A DNA stretch of 64,000 bases from Streptomyces gilvus. GTDB lineage: Bacteria > Actinomycetota > Actinomycetes > Streptomycetales > Streptomycetaceae. Numbering within the stretch: the stretch's first letter is position 1; each line of letters begins with the position of its first letter. Where the stretch lies: contig NZ_JAKWBE010000001.1 of the NCBI RefSeq assembly GCF_022513565.1, positions 186,001-250,000 on the forward strand, given 5' to 3'. A model generated the notes under the pieces. The model did not search any database. It was not told the origin of the DNA and saw only the letters and a list, made by a program, of their open reading frames with translations. The position numbers and the translations under genes were made by a program. Positions 16,182 through 24,675 of the stretch are shown in pieces.

Positions 16182-18566
16182 GTGAGCGGGACGACTCTGG
16201 TGCAGGACGGACCCGAGGTGTCTCCCGCCGAGAGCCACGTCCCCGCACCCGTCGCCGGCGTCCAACTCACCCCGCGCCGGGTGCGGCTGGTCTTCCTCGG
16301 ACTGATGCTGGCGCTGCTGCTCGCCGCGCTGGAACAGATGATCGTCGCCACCGCGCTCCCGAAGATCGTCGGCGAGCTGCACGGCCTGGACCGGATGTCC
16401 TGGGCGATCACCGCGTACCTGCTGACGGCCACGGTCGGACTGCCGGTCTACGGCAAGCTCGGCGACCTGTTCGGCCGCAAGGGCGTCTTCCAGTTCGCCA
16501 TCGTCGTCTTCGTGATCGGCGCCGCCCTCGCGGGCCGGGCGCGGACCATGGACCAGCTGATCGCCTTCCGCGCCGTCCAGGGCGTCGGCGCGGGCGGGCT
16601 CATGATCGGCGTCCAGGCGATCATCGCCGACATCGTGCCGCCGAGGCGGCGCGGCCGGTTCATGGGGCTCATCGGCGCCGCCTTCGGGCTCGCCTCCGTC
16701 GCCGGGCCGCTGCTGGGCGGCTACTTCACGGACCACCTCTCCTGGAGGTGGTGCTTCTACTTCAACGTCCCCTTCGGCCTGATCACGCTGGCCGTCGTCA
16801 CCGTCGTACTGAAACTGCCGAAGCCGCGGGCCAGGGCCCGGCTGGACGTCCTCGGCGCGCTGCTGCTCGCCGCCGCCTCCACCTGCCTGGTCCTGCTGAC
16901 CAGTTGGGGCGGCACCGAGTACGCGTGGGACTCGCGGGTCATCCTCGGACTCGGCGCGGGGGCCGCCGTCTCGGCCGTGCTCTTCCTCGTCGCCGAACGC
17001 TTCGCCGCCGAACCGCTCATCCCGCTGCGGCTGTTCAGGGACTCCGTCTTCAACGTCACCAGTCTGGTGGGCCTGGTGATCGGCGTCGCCCTCTTCGGCG
17101 CCGCCAGCTACCTGCCGACGTTCCTGCAGATGGTCGACGGGGCCAGCGCCACCGAGTCAGGGCTGCTGATGCTGCCCATGATGGGCGGGATCGTCGGCGC
17201 CTCGATCGTCTCCGGGCAGCTCATCAGCCACACCGGGCGCTACCGGATCTACCCCGTCCTCGGCAGCGCCGTCTCGGCCGTCGGGATGTGGCTGCTGTCC
17301 CGCCTGGAGGCCGACACGCCCCGGCTGCAGTACAGCGTGTGGATGGCCGTCCTCGGCGCCGGCATCGGCATGGTGATGCCGGTCCTGGTGCTCGCCGTGC
17401 AGAACTCCGTGCGACCCGCCGACCTCGGCACCGCCACCAGCGCCAACAACTACTTCCGGCAGATCGGCGGCAGCGTCGGCGCCGCGGTCTTCGGCACCCT
17501 CTTCTCCGACCGGCTGGCCGACGCCCTCGCCAAACGGCTGCCCCCGCGCGCGGGCGCCCGGCTGCCCGACCCGCAGTCCATCACCCCGCAGCTCGTCCAC
17601 GCGCTGCCCCCGCCGCTGCGCGACGACTACATCCGGGCCTACGCCGACGCCATGCCCCGGATCTTCCTGTACCTCGTGCCGGTGCTCGTCCTCGGCCTGC
17701 TGATCGCCTTCTTCCTCAAGGAGAAACCCCTGGTGGCCCACAACACCGCCGAACCGGAGCCCGCGACCGTCAACACCCCCATCCCGCAGGCCCGTTCGCC
17801 GTACGCCGGCGGAATCCCCGTGTGCGGCACGGTGCAGCACCCCGACGGCACCGCGGTCCCCCGCGCGGCGCTCACCCTCATCGACGTGGCCGGAGCGCAG
17901 ATCGGGCGGGGCGCGAGCGGAGCGGACGGGCGATACGCGCTCGCCACCCCCGGCCCCGGCTCGTACGTGCTGATCGCCGCCGCGGGCGGCCACCAGCCGC
18001 AGGCCGTCACGGTCACCGTGGGGGAACGGCCGGTCGACCTCGACATCGTGCTCGGCGGTGCCGGCCGTCTCGCCGGCACCGTGCACACCGCGGACGGCAG
18101 CTGCGTCCGGGACGCCGCCGTCACCCTGACCAACGTGCACGGCGAGGTCGTCGCCACCACCCGCAGCTCGCGCGAGGGCGGCTATGTGATCACCGAGCTG
18201 GTGGCCGGGGAGTACACGCTGGCCGCGAGCGCCCCCGCCTTCCGGCCGGCGGCGCTCCCCGTCACCGTCCAGGCCGCCCGGGAGACACGCCAGGACGTCG
18301 AGCTCGCGGGGGGCGCCGTGCTGCGTGGGACCGTGCGCGCGGGCGGCGGAAGACCGGTCGAGGACGCGCGGGTGACGCTGCTCGACGCGGCGGGCAATGT
18401 CGTCGACACCCTCACCACCGGACCCGACGGAACGTTCCGGTTCGTGGATCTGTCCTCCGGCGAGTACACCGTCATCGCCGCCGGTTACCCGCCGGTCGCC
18501 ACCGTGCTCCAGGTGGCCGGCGGCGGACGGACCGAGCGTGACCTGCACCTGGGGCACGAGGACTGA
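16182..18566 (+). CDS. MFS drug-exporter-like transporter with C-terminal carboxypeptidase-regulatory repeats
   Basis: A 794-residue membrane transporter. Residues about 30-510 form a 14-helix DHA2/EmrB-type proton-coupled exporter, with the loop motif [11 protein letters not shown] after helix 2, [12 protein letters not shown], and the motif-C-like [20 protein letters not shown]. After the last helix ([18 protein letters not shown]), a tail of about 270 residues holds three successive CarboxypepD_reg/Cna-B-like beta sandwiches starting [33 protein letters not shown] and [17 protein letters not shown], each ending in a GxYxL- or GEYT-type strand. These domains usually mediate binding. GTG at 16182 follows GAGGGGAG. 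Its substrate is unknown. Confidence 0.88.
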   Translation: MSGTTLVQDGPEVSPAESHVPAPVAGVQLTPRRVRLVFLGLMLALLLAALEQMIVATALPKIVGELHGLDRMSWAITAYLLTATVGLPVYGKLGDLFGRKGVFQFAIVVFVIGAALAGRARTMDQLIAFRAVQGVGAGGLMIGVQAIIADIVPPRRRGRFMGLIGAAFGLASVAGPLLGGYFTDHLSWRWCFYFNVPFGLITLAVVTVVLKLPKPRARARLDVLGALLLAAASTCLVLLTSWGGTEYAWDSRVILGLGAGAAVSAVLFLVAERFAAEPLIPLRLFRDSVFNVTSLVGLVIGVALFGAASYLPTFLQMVDGASATESGLLMLPMMGGIVGASIVSGQLISHTGRYRIYPVLGSAVSAVGMWLLSRLEADTPRLQYSVWMAVLGAGIGMVMPVLVLAVQNSVRPADLGTATSANNYFRQIGGSVGAAVFGTLFSDRLADALAKRLPPRAGARLPDPQSITPQLVHALPPPLRDDYIRAYADAMPRIFLYLVPVLVLGLLIAFFLKEKPLVAHNTAEPEPATVNTPIPQARSPYAGGIPVCGTVQHPDGTAVPRAALTLIDVAGAQIGRGASGADGRYALATPGPGSYVLIAAAGGHQPQAVTVTVGERPVDLDIVLGGAGRLAGTVHTADGSCVRDAAVTLTNVHGEVVATTRSSREGGYVITELVAGEYTLAASAPAFRPAALPVTVQAARETRQDVELAGGAVLRGTVRAGGGRPVEDARVTLLDAAGNVVDTLTTGPDGTFRFVDLSSGEYTVIAAGYPPVATVLQVAGGGRTERDLHLGHED

Positions 18567-18707
18567 CGGCGGCCCGGCGTGCGCCCGGCGCGCGGGGGCG
18601 GTCGCGGACGACCAATTCCCGCGTTGGCGCACATCACCACCGGGCGGAGCCGTACGGTGGAGTGGGCGGCAGATCTTGCGGAGCCGTGGGGAGAGAGGGC
18701 CTGGGCC

Positions 18708-21233
18708 ATGGAACATGGCAGCGACCGTGGCACCGAGAGGGACACGCCTCCCAGCCACGGAGCGGGGAACGGCGCGGCGGAGCACGCCCCGGCCGGCCGC
18801 ATCCCGCTGGCCGTGGTCGTGGTGGACCGCTCCGGCCTGGTCTCCCACTGGAGCACGGGCGCACGGCGGCTGTTCGGAGTCCCCAAGGAGGAGGCGATCG
18901 GCCGCCCGGCGGTCGATCTGCTGCCCGTGTCCGGAGTGCTGCCCGAAGAGGACGAGGTCCTGTCCTACGGGGGGTACTCCGCCTACGACGGCCTCGGACC
19001 GGGCCTTGAGTCCTCCCTCGACGGCGGGCTCTCCTACCCCGCGGCCGGCCGCGCGCGGTTGACCGTTCCCGAGCGAAGCGAGATGGGGGTCCCCCCGCCC
19101 GGAGGGTGGGGGAGGGACCGGGTCGACGTGCTGTGGTGGGCGTACCCCCTGGTGGGCCCGGGGGAGGAGCGGCTGTTGGTGCTGGCCGCCGACACGGCGG
19201 GACTGCGTCCGGACGAGTCCGACGGGATCGACGGGGCCGACGACATGGCCTTCGAGCGGATCGCCCCCGCCTTCGCCCTGCACACCGACTTCCCCGGCGC
19301 CGAGGAACTGGCCCGCAGGCTGCCCGAGATCCTGCCCAGCATGAGCGTCGACGAAAGCGCCCGCATCGTCGCGCAGGTGCTCGAACTGGGCTACCCGGTC
19401 CTGGAGTTCAGCCAGAACGACCGGGTGCCCGTCACCCCCGACTGGGGCGTGCCCCGGCGCGTCGAGCGCAGGGCCCGCCGCGAGCGGGCCGCACAGGCCG
19501 CCGCCGAGGGCCTGCCGATACCGGGGGACCTCGCCGACGAGGGCGAGGACCTGGAGTACGCGGCCGTCCGCGAGCACCTGGAGTTCCTCAACGAGGTCAG
19601 CGGACGCATCGGCACCTCCCTCGACCTGTCCCGGACCATCATCGAGGTCAGCAAGGCCGTCGTCCCCCGCTTCACCGACGTCGCCGGCACCTATCTGCGC
19701 GAACAGGTCGTCGCGGGCGAGGGCTTCCCCGAGGGCGTGCCCGACACCACCACCATGTGGCACCGGGTGGCCGTCGAGCACACCGACGAACCCGGCCGCT
19801 GGGACGACGTCGTCCCCGTCGGCGAGGCCATGCCCTTCCCCGCGCACACGCCGTTCTTCCAGTGCATGACCACCGGCGAGCCCGTCCTGGTGCCCCGCAT
19901 CAGCGAGCAGATGGGCCACGCCATCGCCTCCCAGTTCGAGAAGCGCGACATCCGGCCGCTGATCAACAACCGCTCCATGCTGGTCGTCCCGCTCAAGGCG
20001 CGCAACGTCGTCCTCGGCTTCATGATCCTGCTGCGCCACCCGGAGCGCGCCGAGTTCAACGACATGGACCGGGTCACCGGCGCCGAACTCGCCGCCCGCG
20101 CGGGCCTCGTGCTCGACAACGCGCGCATGTACACCTACCAGGAGAGCGTCGCCGAGACCCTCCAGGACAGCATGCTGCCGCACATCCCGCCGCGCATGGC
20201 GGGCTGCGACATCGCCACCCGCTATCTGCCCGGCACGCTCCTCGGGCGCGTCGGCGGCGACTGGTTCGACTCGGTCAAGCTGCCCGGCGCCCGCACCGCC
20301 CTGGTCGTCGGCGACGTCATGGGCCACGGCCTCAACTCGGCCGCCATGATGGGCCAGTTGCGCACGGCCGTACAGACCATGGCCGCCCTCGACCTGCCGC
20401 CCGCCCAACTGCTGCGCAACCTCGACGACCTCGCCCAGCGCCTCGGCGACTCCTACCTCGCGACCTGTCTCTACGCCGTCTACGACCCGATCGCGAGCGA
20501 ACTGCACATCGCCAACGCGGGCCACATCCCGCCCGTGCTGGTCCGCGCCGGGGACGGTCGCAGCGAGCTGCTGGACCTGCCGACCGGCGCGCCCATCGGC
20601 GTGGGCGGGGTGCCCTTCGAGGCGGTACGCGTGCGCGTGGAACCCGGCGACCGGATCGTGATGTGCACCGACGGACTGGTCGAGGTGCGCGGCGAGGACA
20701 TCGGTGTCGGCCTCGCCACGCTCAGCGAGTCCGCCGCCCACCCGGCCGCCTCCATGGACGACGCCTGCGACGCGATCATCCGCGCCCTCAACACCCGCGG
20801 CGGCCGCAAGGACGACGTCGCCCTGCTGATGGCCCGGCTCAACGGCATCGACGAGGACGACGTCGCCGAGTGGCGCTTCCCCCTCGACCCGTCCGAGGTG
20901 GCACGCGCGCGTGCCGCGGTGCGGGAGCGGCTGCACGAGTGGGGGCTGCCGAAACTCGCCGACAACGCCGGGCTGATGGTCAGTGAGCTGGTCACCAACG
21001 CCGTACGGCACTCCCACAGCAGGCCCGTCGAGCTGCGGCTGGTGCGGGGCGACACCCTGCTGTGCGAGGTGGACGACGACGACCACGAGCTGCCGACCCT
21101 GCTGAGCGCCGGCCCCACCGAGGCGTTCGGGCGCGGACTCAGGGTGGTCACCACCCTGGCCCGCGAATGGGGCACCAGCCGGACGAGGAACGGCAAGACC
21201 GTCTGGTTCGAACTCGGCCTGCCGCGGCGCTGA
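18708..21233 (+). CDS. SpoIIE-type PP2C phosphatase with PAS, GAF and anti-sigma-kinase-like ATPase domains
   Basis: An 841-residue cytosolic signalling protein of the kind that controls anti-anti-sigma factors in Streptomyces. An N-terminal PAS domain (LAVVVVDRSGLVSHWSTGAR, residues about 25-110) is followed by a second sensory segment and a GAF domain (near 285-470). The PP2C/SpoIIE phosphatase domain has GGDWFDSVKLPGARTALVVG, DVMGHG and CTDGLVE (near 515-720). The C-terminal HATPase domain has LVTNAVRHSHSRPVELRL and GRGLRVVTTLAREWG (near 730-838), like RsbW. It can therefore both dephosphorylate an anti-anti-sigma protein and bind or phosphorylate one. ATG at 18708 lies 8 nt after GAGAGAGGG. 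A short palindromic repeat is inserted in frame near residue 125. Confidence 0.9.
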   Translation: MEHGSDRGTERDTPPSHGAGNGAAEHAPAGRIPLAVVVVDRSGLVSHWSTGARRLFGVPKEEAIGRPAVDLLPVSGVLPEEDEVLSYGGYSAYDGLGPGLESSLDGGLSYPAAGRARLTVPERSEMGVPPPGGWGRDRVDVLWWAYPLVGPGEERLLVLAADTAGLRPDESDGIDGADDMAFERIAPAFALHTDFPGAEELARRLPEILPSMSVDESARIVAQVLELGYPVLEFSQNDRVPVTPDWGVPRRVERRARRERAAQAAAEGLPIPGDLADEGEDLEYAAVREHLEFLNEVSGRIGTSLDLSRTIIEVSKAVVPRFTDVAGTYLREQVVAGEGFPEGVPDTTTMWHRVAVEHTDEPGRWDDVVPVGEAMPFPAHTPFFQCMTTGEPVLVPRISEQMGHAIASQFEKRDIRPLINNRSMLVVPLKARNVVLGFMILLRHPERAEFNDMDRVTGAELAARAGLVLDNARMYTYQESVAETLQDSMLPHIPPRMAGCDIATRYLPGTLLGRVGGDWFDSVKLPGARTALVVGDVMGHGLNSAAMMGQLRTAVQTMAALDLPPAQLLRNLDDLAQRLGDSYLATCLYAVYDPIASELHIANAGHIPPVLVRAGDGRSELLDLPTGAPIGVGGVPFEAVRVRVEPGDRIVMCTDGLVEVRGEDIGVGLATLSESAAHPAASMDDACDAIIRALNTRGGRKDDVALLMARLNGIDEDDVAEWRFPLDPSEVARARAAVRERLHEWGLPKLADNAGLMVSELVTNAVRHSHSRPVELRLVRGDTLLCEVDDDDHELPTLLSAGPTEAFGRGLRVVTTLAREWGTSRTRNGKTVWFELGLPRR
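19068..19115. repeat. Palindromic GC element inside the phosphatase gene
   Basis: The coding sequence contains the segment CCCGAGCGAAGCGAGATGGG (from 19069), then a hairpin with TCCCCC at 19090-19095 and GGGGGA at 19108-19113 around GCCC/GGG inner pairs. It adds PERSEMGVPPPGGWGRDR to the protein without breaking the frame. Similar GAAGCGAGATGGGGGTCCCC-type elements are, from memory, dispersed in Streptomyces genomes, mostly between genes. Confidence 0.55.
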
Positions 21234-21396
21234 GCACCGGGCGTGCCTGAGGGGCGCGCGAGGCACGCGGGGGCGTACGCATATCGAATGCGGCGTGAAG
21301 GTATGCGCCACGCGCTTGTAGCGCCGATCCGGGCGCGATAGACCGTACTGGCCCGTCACTTGAGGCGGTTCGGCGTCGTACCCTGGGGAGTTCGGC

Positions 21397-22122
21397 ATGA
21401 GCGTGACGAGTCGGTACCGGGAGGCCTGGGAGGGCTTCTGGAGAGAAGCCCCCGAGGAACAGGGGGCCGTGTTCTGGGACGCGGATCCGGCCGTGACGGC
21501 CGGCGTCCATGTGGCCCTGTTCGAACCGCATCTGGCCGATCCCGGTCTTGCGCTCGTGGACGTCGGCTGTGGCAACGGCACCCAGACCCGGTTCCTCGCC
21601 GGGCGCTTCCCGCGGGTGGTGGGCGCCGACCTGTCCGAGGCCGCCGTCGAGCACGCCCGGCACGCGGACCCCGCCGGGCAGGCGCGGTACCGGGTGCTCG
21701 ACGTCGTGGAGAAGAGCGAGACGCAGGCCCTGCACGCCGAACTCGGCGACGCCAACGTCTACATGCGGGGCGTCCTCCACCAGGCCGAACGGGACGACCG
21801 GCAGCCGATGGTGGACTCCATCGCCACGCTCCTCGGCGAGCGGGGCCGGCTCTTCCTGGTCGAACTCTCCGAGGAGGCCAAGCCCGTCCTCATGGGCCTC
21901 GCGCAGGGCCCGTCCGGGCCGCCGCCCAAGCTCGCGCCCATCTTCCGGCACGGCATCGCCCCCGGCGAGGTCGCCGACGACACCGTGCCCGAGTACCTGA
22001 GCGCGGCCGGCCTCACGATCTTCGCGGCGGGCCGACTGCCGCTGATCACCACGGAGTCGGCCCCCGACGGTACCCGCATCGAGCTGCCGTCGAAGTGGCT
22101 GGTGGCGGGGCGCGTGAGCTGA
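21397..22122 (+). CDS. Class I SAM-dependent methyltransferase
   Basis: A 241-residue cytosolic methyltransferase. The SAM-binding motif I is LVDVGCGNGTQTRFLAGRF (near residue 53), motif II is around VVGADLSEAAVEHAR, and later strands include ANVYMRGVLHQAERDDRQP and GRLFLVELSEEAKP. ATG at 21397 follows GGGGAG by 7 nt. The N-terminal YREAWEGFWREAPEEQGAVF is a helix before the Rossmann fold. The substrate is unknown, and no clustering gene suggests a pathway. Confidence 0.85.
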   Translation: MSVTSRYREAWEGFWREAPEEQGAVFWDADPAVTAGVHVALFEPHLADPGLALVDVGCGNGTQTRFLAGRFPRVVGADLSEAAVEHARHADPAGQARYRVLDVVEKSETQALHAELGDANVYMRGVLHQAERDDRQPMVDSIATLLGERGRLFLVELSEEAKPVLMGLAQGPSGPPPKLAPIFRHGIAPGEVADDTVPEYLSAAGLTIFAAGRLPLITTESAPDGTRIELPSKWLVAGRVS

Positions 22123-22168
22123 CGGTGCGCTGGGCAGGGGCGGGGAGCGACCTTCGGCGCGCCCGCCC

Positions 22169-22360
22169 CTATGCCGTCGTGACCCGTTGACCCAGCGCCG
22201 CGAAGGCCTCGTCCAGCAGGGTCACCAGGTCGAGGTGACCGTCCGAGGCCAGCCAGTGGTCCAGGGCGACGTTCAGACAGTCCAGGGCGGCGGCCGCCCG
22301 CACCGACTGCGCGAGAGTCGGCCGCCCGTCCCCCGCCCGCTCGGCGAGCGCCCCGGCCGG
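22169..22360 (-). pseudogene. TetR-family regulator, C-terminal remnant
   Basis: Minus-strand frame ending at 22169 with LAERAGDGRPTLAQSVRAAA, ALDCLNVALDHWLASDG and LDLVTLLDEAFAALG. This is the usual closing helix pair of TetR-family ligand-binding domains. The helix-turn-helix and most of the ligand domain are missing. Upstream of about 22360 the frame is unrelated sequence, at a point where a fragment of another gene begins on the opposite strand. Confidence 0.65.
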
Positions 22361-22492
22361 CGCCGGGCGCCAGCTGGGCGCCCGCCACGGCTTCACCAGC
22401 CCGACACGGCCATGTACCGCGCCGAGGCCACCCAGCGGCACTGGGCCGCGCTGCTGGAGCTGTTCGACCGCGCCCTGCGACCGGGTTCATAG
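22361..22492 (+). pseudogene. Dienelactone-hydrolase-like C-terminal remnant
   Basis: On the plus strand the sequence reads LGARHGFTSP and, after a frame change near 22400, PDTAMYRAEATQRHWAALLE then LFDRALRPGS to a stop at 22492. ARHGF followed by a long Ala/Trp/Leu-rich helix is how dienelactone-hydrolase-family proteins end, the HGF histidine being catalytic. Everything upstream is absent. The fragment is back to back with the TetR fragment. Confidence 0.55.
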
Positions 22493-22526
22493 CCTCTCCT
22501 CCTCCCGGCGCGTAACGTGGCCCCCC

Positions 22527-23360
22527 ATGAAGATCCTGATCAGCGCCGACATGGAGGGGGCCACGGGAGTGACGTGGCCCGACGACGTGCTGCCGGGAGC
22601 GTCCCAGTGGGAGCGGTGCCGTTCGCTGTTCACCTCGGACGTCAACGCCGCGGTGCTGGGCTTCTTCGACGGCGGCGCGGACGAGGTGCTCGTCAACGAG
22701 GCCCACTGGACCATGCGCAATCTGCTGCTCGAACAGCTCGACGAGCGGGCCGAGATGCTCACCGGTCGGCACAAGTCGCTGTCCATGGTGGAGGGTGTGC
22801 AGCACGGGGACGTGGACGGGATCGCCTTCGTGGGCTATCACGCCGGCGCCGGGATGGAGGGGGTGCTCGCGCACACCTATCTCGCCAACTCCGTCACCGG
22901 CGTCTGGCTGAACGACGTCCGGGCCAGCGAGGGGCTGCTGAACGCGCACGTCGTCGCCGAGTACGGCGTCCCGGTCGTCCTCGTCACCGGTGACGACGTG
23001 GCCTGCGAGGACGCCCTCGGGTACGCGCCGGAGGCGTTGAAGGTCGCCGTCAAGGACCATGTCTCGCGGTACGCGGCCGTGTGCCGCACCCCGGCCAGGA
23101 CCGCCGCGGACATCCGGGCCGCCGCCAAGGAGGCCGCACGGCTGGCGGTCCGTCAGGAACCGGTGCAGGTGGGCCCGTTCACGATCGCGGTCGAGTTCGA
23201 CGCCGAACATCTCGCGATGGCCGCCACCGTCGTGCCGGGCGTGGACCGGATCGGGGAGCGGAAGGTGGCGTACACCAACGCGACCATGTACGAGGGCATC
23301 CGTACCTTCAAGGCGGTCACCACCATCGTCTCGGCCGCCGTGGAGGAGCAGTATGGCTGA
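22527..23360 (+). CDS. M55 family D-aminopeptidase (DppA-like)
   Basis: A 277-residue zinc peptidase of the DppA family, which forms large rings and cleaves N-terminal D-amino acids or short peptides. It has the metal-binding start ISADMEGATGVTW (Asp and Glu ligands), NEAHWTMRNLL, the loop FVGYHAGAGMEGVLAHTYLA with family His residues, and VTGDDVACEDAL. ATG at 22527 starts the frame exactly at the family N terminus. It overlaps the next M20 peptidase gene by 8 nt, so the two are co-translated. With the S9 and S66 genes downstream it forms a peptide-salvage operon, possibly for cell-wall or D-amino-acid peptides. Confidence 0.9.
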   Translation: MKILISADMEGATGVTWPDDVLPGASQWERCRSLFTSDVNAAVLGFFDGGADEVLVNEAHWTMRNLLLEQLDERAEMLTGRHKSLSMVEGVQHGDVDGIAFVGYHAGAGMEGVLAHTYLANSVTGVWLNDVRASEGLLNAHVVAEYGVPVVLVTGDDVACEDALGYAPEALKVAVKDHVSRYAAVCRTPARTAADIRAAAKEAARLAVRQEPVQVGPFTIAVEFDAEHLAMAATVVPGVDRIGERKVAYTNATMYEGIRTFKAVTTIVSAAVEEQYG

Positions 23361-24657
23361 CGAACGGGCACTGGACGAGGTCGTGCGGTTCACCTCCGAC
23401 CTCATCCGCATCGACACCAGCAACAGGGGCGGCGGGGACTGCCGGGAGCGGCCCGCCGCCGAGTACGCGGCCGAGCAACTGGCCGGGGCCGGGCTGGAGC
23501 CGGTGCTGCTGGAGCGGACCAAGGGACGGACCAACGTCGTCGCCCGCATCGAGGGGACCGATCCGTCCGCCGACGCGCTGCTGGTGCACGGTCATCTGGA
23601 CGTCGTACCCGCCCGGGCCGCGGACTGGAGCGTGCATCCCTTCTCGGGGGAGGTCCGCGACGGGGTCGTGTGGGGGCGCGGCGCCGTCGACATGAAGAAC
23701 ATGGACGCGATGATCCTCGCGATCGTGCGGGACTGGGCCCGTAACGGCGTGCGACCCCGGCGGGACATCGTGGTCGCGTTCATCGCCGACGAGGAGGACA
23801 GCGCCCGGGACGGCTCGGCCTTCCTCGCCGACAAGCACGCGGGCCTCTTCGAGGGATGCACCGAAGGCGTCGGCGAGTCGGGGGCGTTCACCTTCCACGA
23901 CGGCGACGGGCGGCAGATCTACCCGATCGCGGCCGGTGAACGGGGCACCGCCTGGCTGAAGCTCACCGCGCGCGGACGCGCCGGACACGGCTCCAAGGTG
24001 AACCGGGAGAACGCGGTCACCCGGCTGTCCGCCGCGATCACCCGCATCGGCGAGTACGAGTGGCCGACGCGGCCGACCCCGACCGTGCGCGCGGCCCTCG
24101 ACGAACTCGCCGCGCTCTACGGCATCGAGGACGGCCACGAGGACGTCGACCGGCTGCTGGAGAAGCTCGGGCCCGCCGCCAGGCTGGTGGAGTCGACCGT
24201 CCGCAACAGCGCCAACCCGACCATGCTGGACGCCGGTTACAAGGTCAACGTCATCCCGGGCGAGGCCGTCGCGTATGTCGACGGACGGTATCTCTTCGGC
24301 GCCGAGGACGAGTTCCGCGCCACCCTCGACCATCTCACCGGGCCGGACGTCGACTGGGAGTTCCACCACCGGTCGATCGCCCTCCAGGCTCCGCTGGACA
24401 CGCCCACCTACGCGAAAATGCGGGCGGCCGTCGAGGAGTTCGCGCCCGAGGGGCACGTCGTGCCGTACTGCATGTCCGGCGGCACCGACGCCAAGGAGTT
24501 CTCCCGCCTCGGCATCACCGGCTACGGCTTCACCCCGCTGAGGCTCCCCGAGGGCTACGACTACCAGGCGATGTTCCACGGCGTCGACGAGCGCGTCCCC
24601 GTCGAGGCACTGCACTTCGGAGTCCGGGTACTCGACCGGTTCCTGCGGACGGCGTGA
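23353..24657 (+). CDS. M20 family metallopeptidase
   Basis: A 434-residue dinuclear zinc exopeptidase or deacylase (M20/ArgE/DapE/CPG2 superfamily). The motifs are LLVHGHLDVVPA (first metal His and Asp), WGRGAVDMKNMDA (bridging Asp), FIADEEDSARDGSAF (catalytic Glu pair), and a lid domain beginning KLTARGRAGHGSKVNREN. The last metal His lies in the C-terminal MFHGVDERVPVE. ATG at 23353 overlaps the end of the M55 gene by 8 nt. The next gene begins 18 nt after its stop. Length and motifs are normal; the substrate is a short peptide or N-acyl amino acid. Confidence 0.92.
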   Translation: MADERALDEVVRFTSDLIRIDTSNRGGGDCRERPAAEYAAEQLAGAGLEPVLLERTKGRTNVVARIEGTDPSADALLVHGHLDVVPARAADWSVHPFSGEVRDGVVWGRGAVDMKNMDAMILAIVRDWARNGVRPRRDIVVAFIADEEDSARDGSAFLADKHAGLFEGCTEGVGESGAFTFHDGDGRQIYPIAAGERGTAWLKLTARGRAGHGSKVNRENAVTRLSAAITRIGEYEWPTRPTPTVRAALDELAALYGIEDGHEDVDRLLEKLGPAARLVESTVRNSANPTMLDAGYKVNVIPGEAVAYVDGRYLFGAEDEFRATLDHLTGPDVDWEFHHRSIALQAPLDTPTYAKMRAAVEEFAPEGHVVPYCMSGGTDAKEFSRLGITGYGFTPLRLPEGYDYQAMFHGVDERVPVEALHFGVRVLDRFLRTA

Positions 24658-24675
24658 TCGGACTTGGGGGAGAAC

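Noticed and set aside
17157..21755. A 1532-codon open frame on the minus strand
   Set aside because: It is antisense to the MFS and SpoIIE-type genes, which have clear motifs, starts and ribosome-binding sites. In high-GC DNA such long antisense frames are common, and the translation is Gly/Ala/Arg/Asp-biased without domains.
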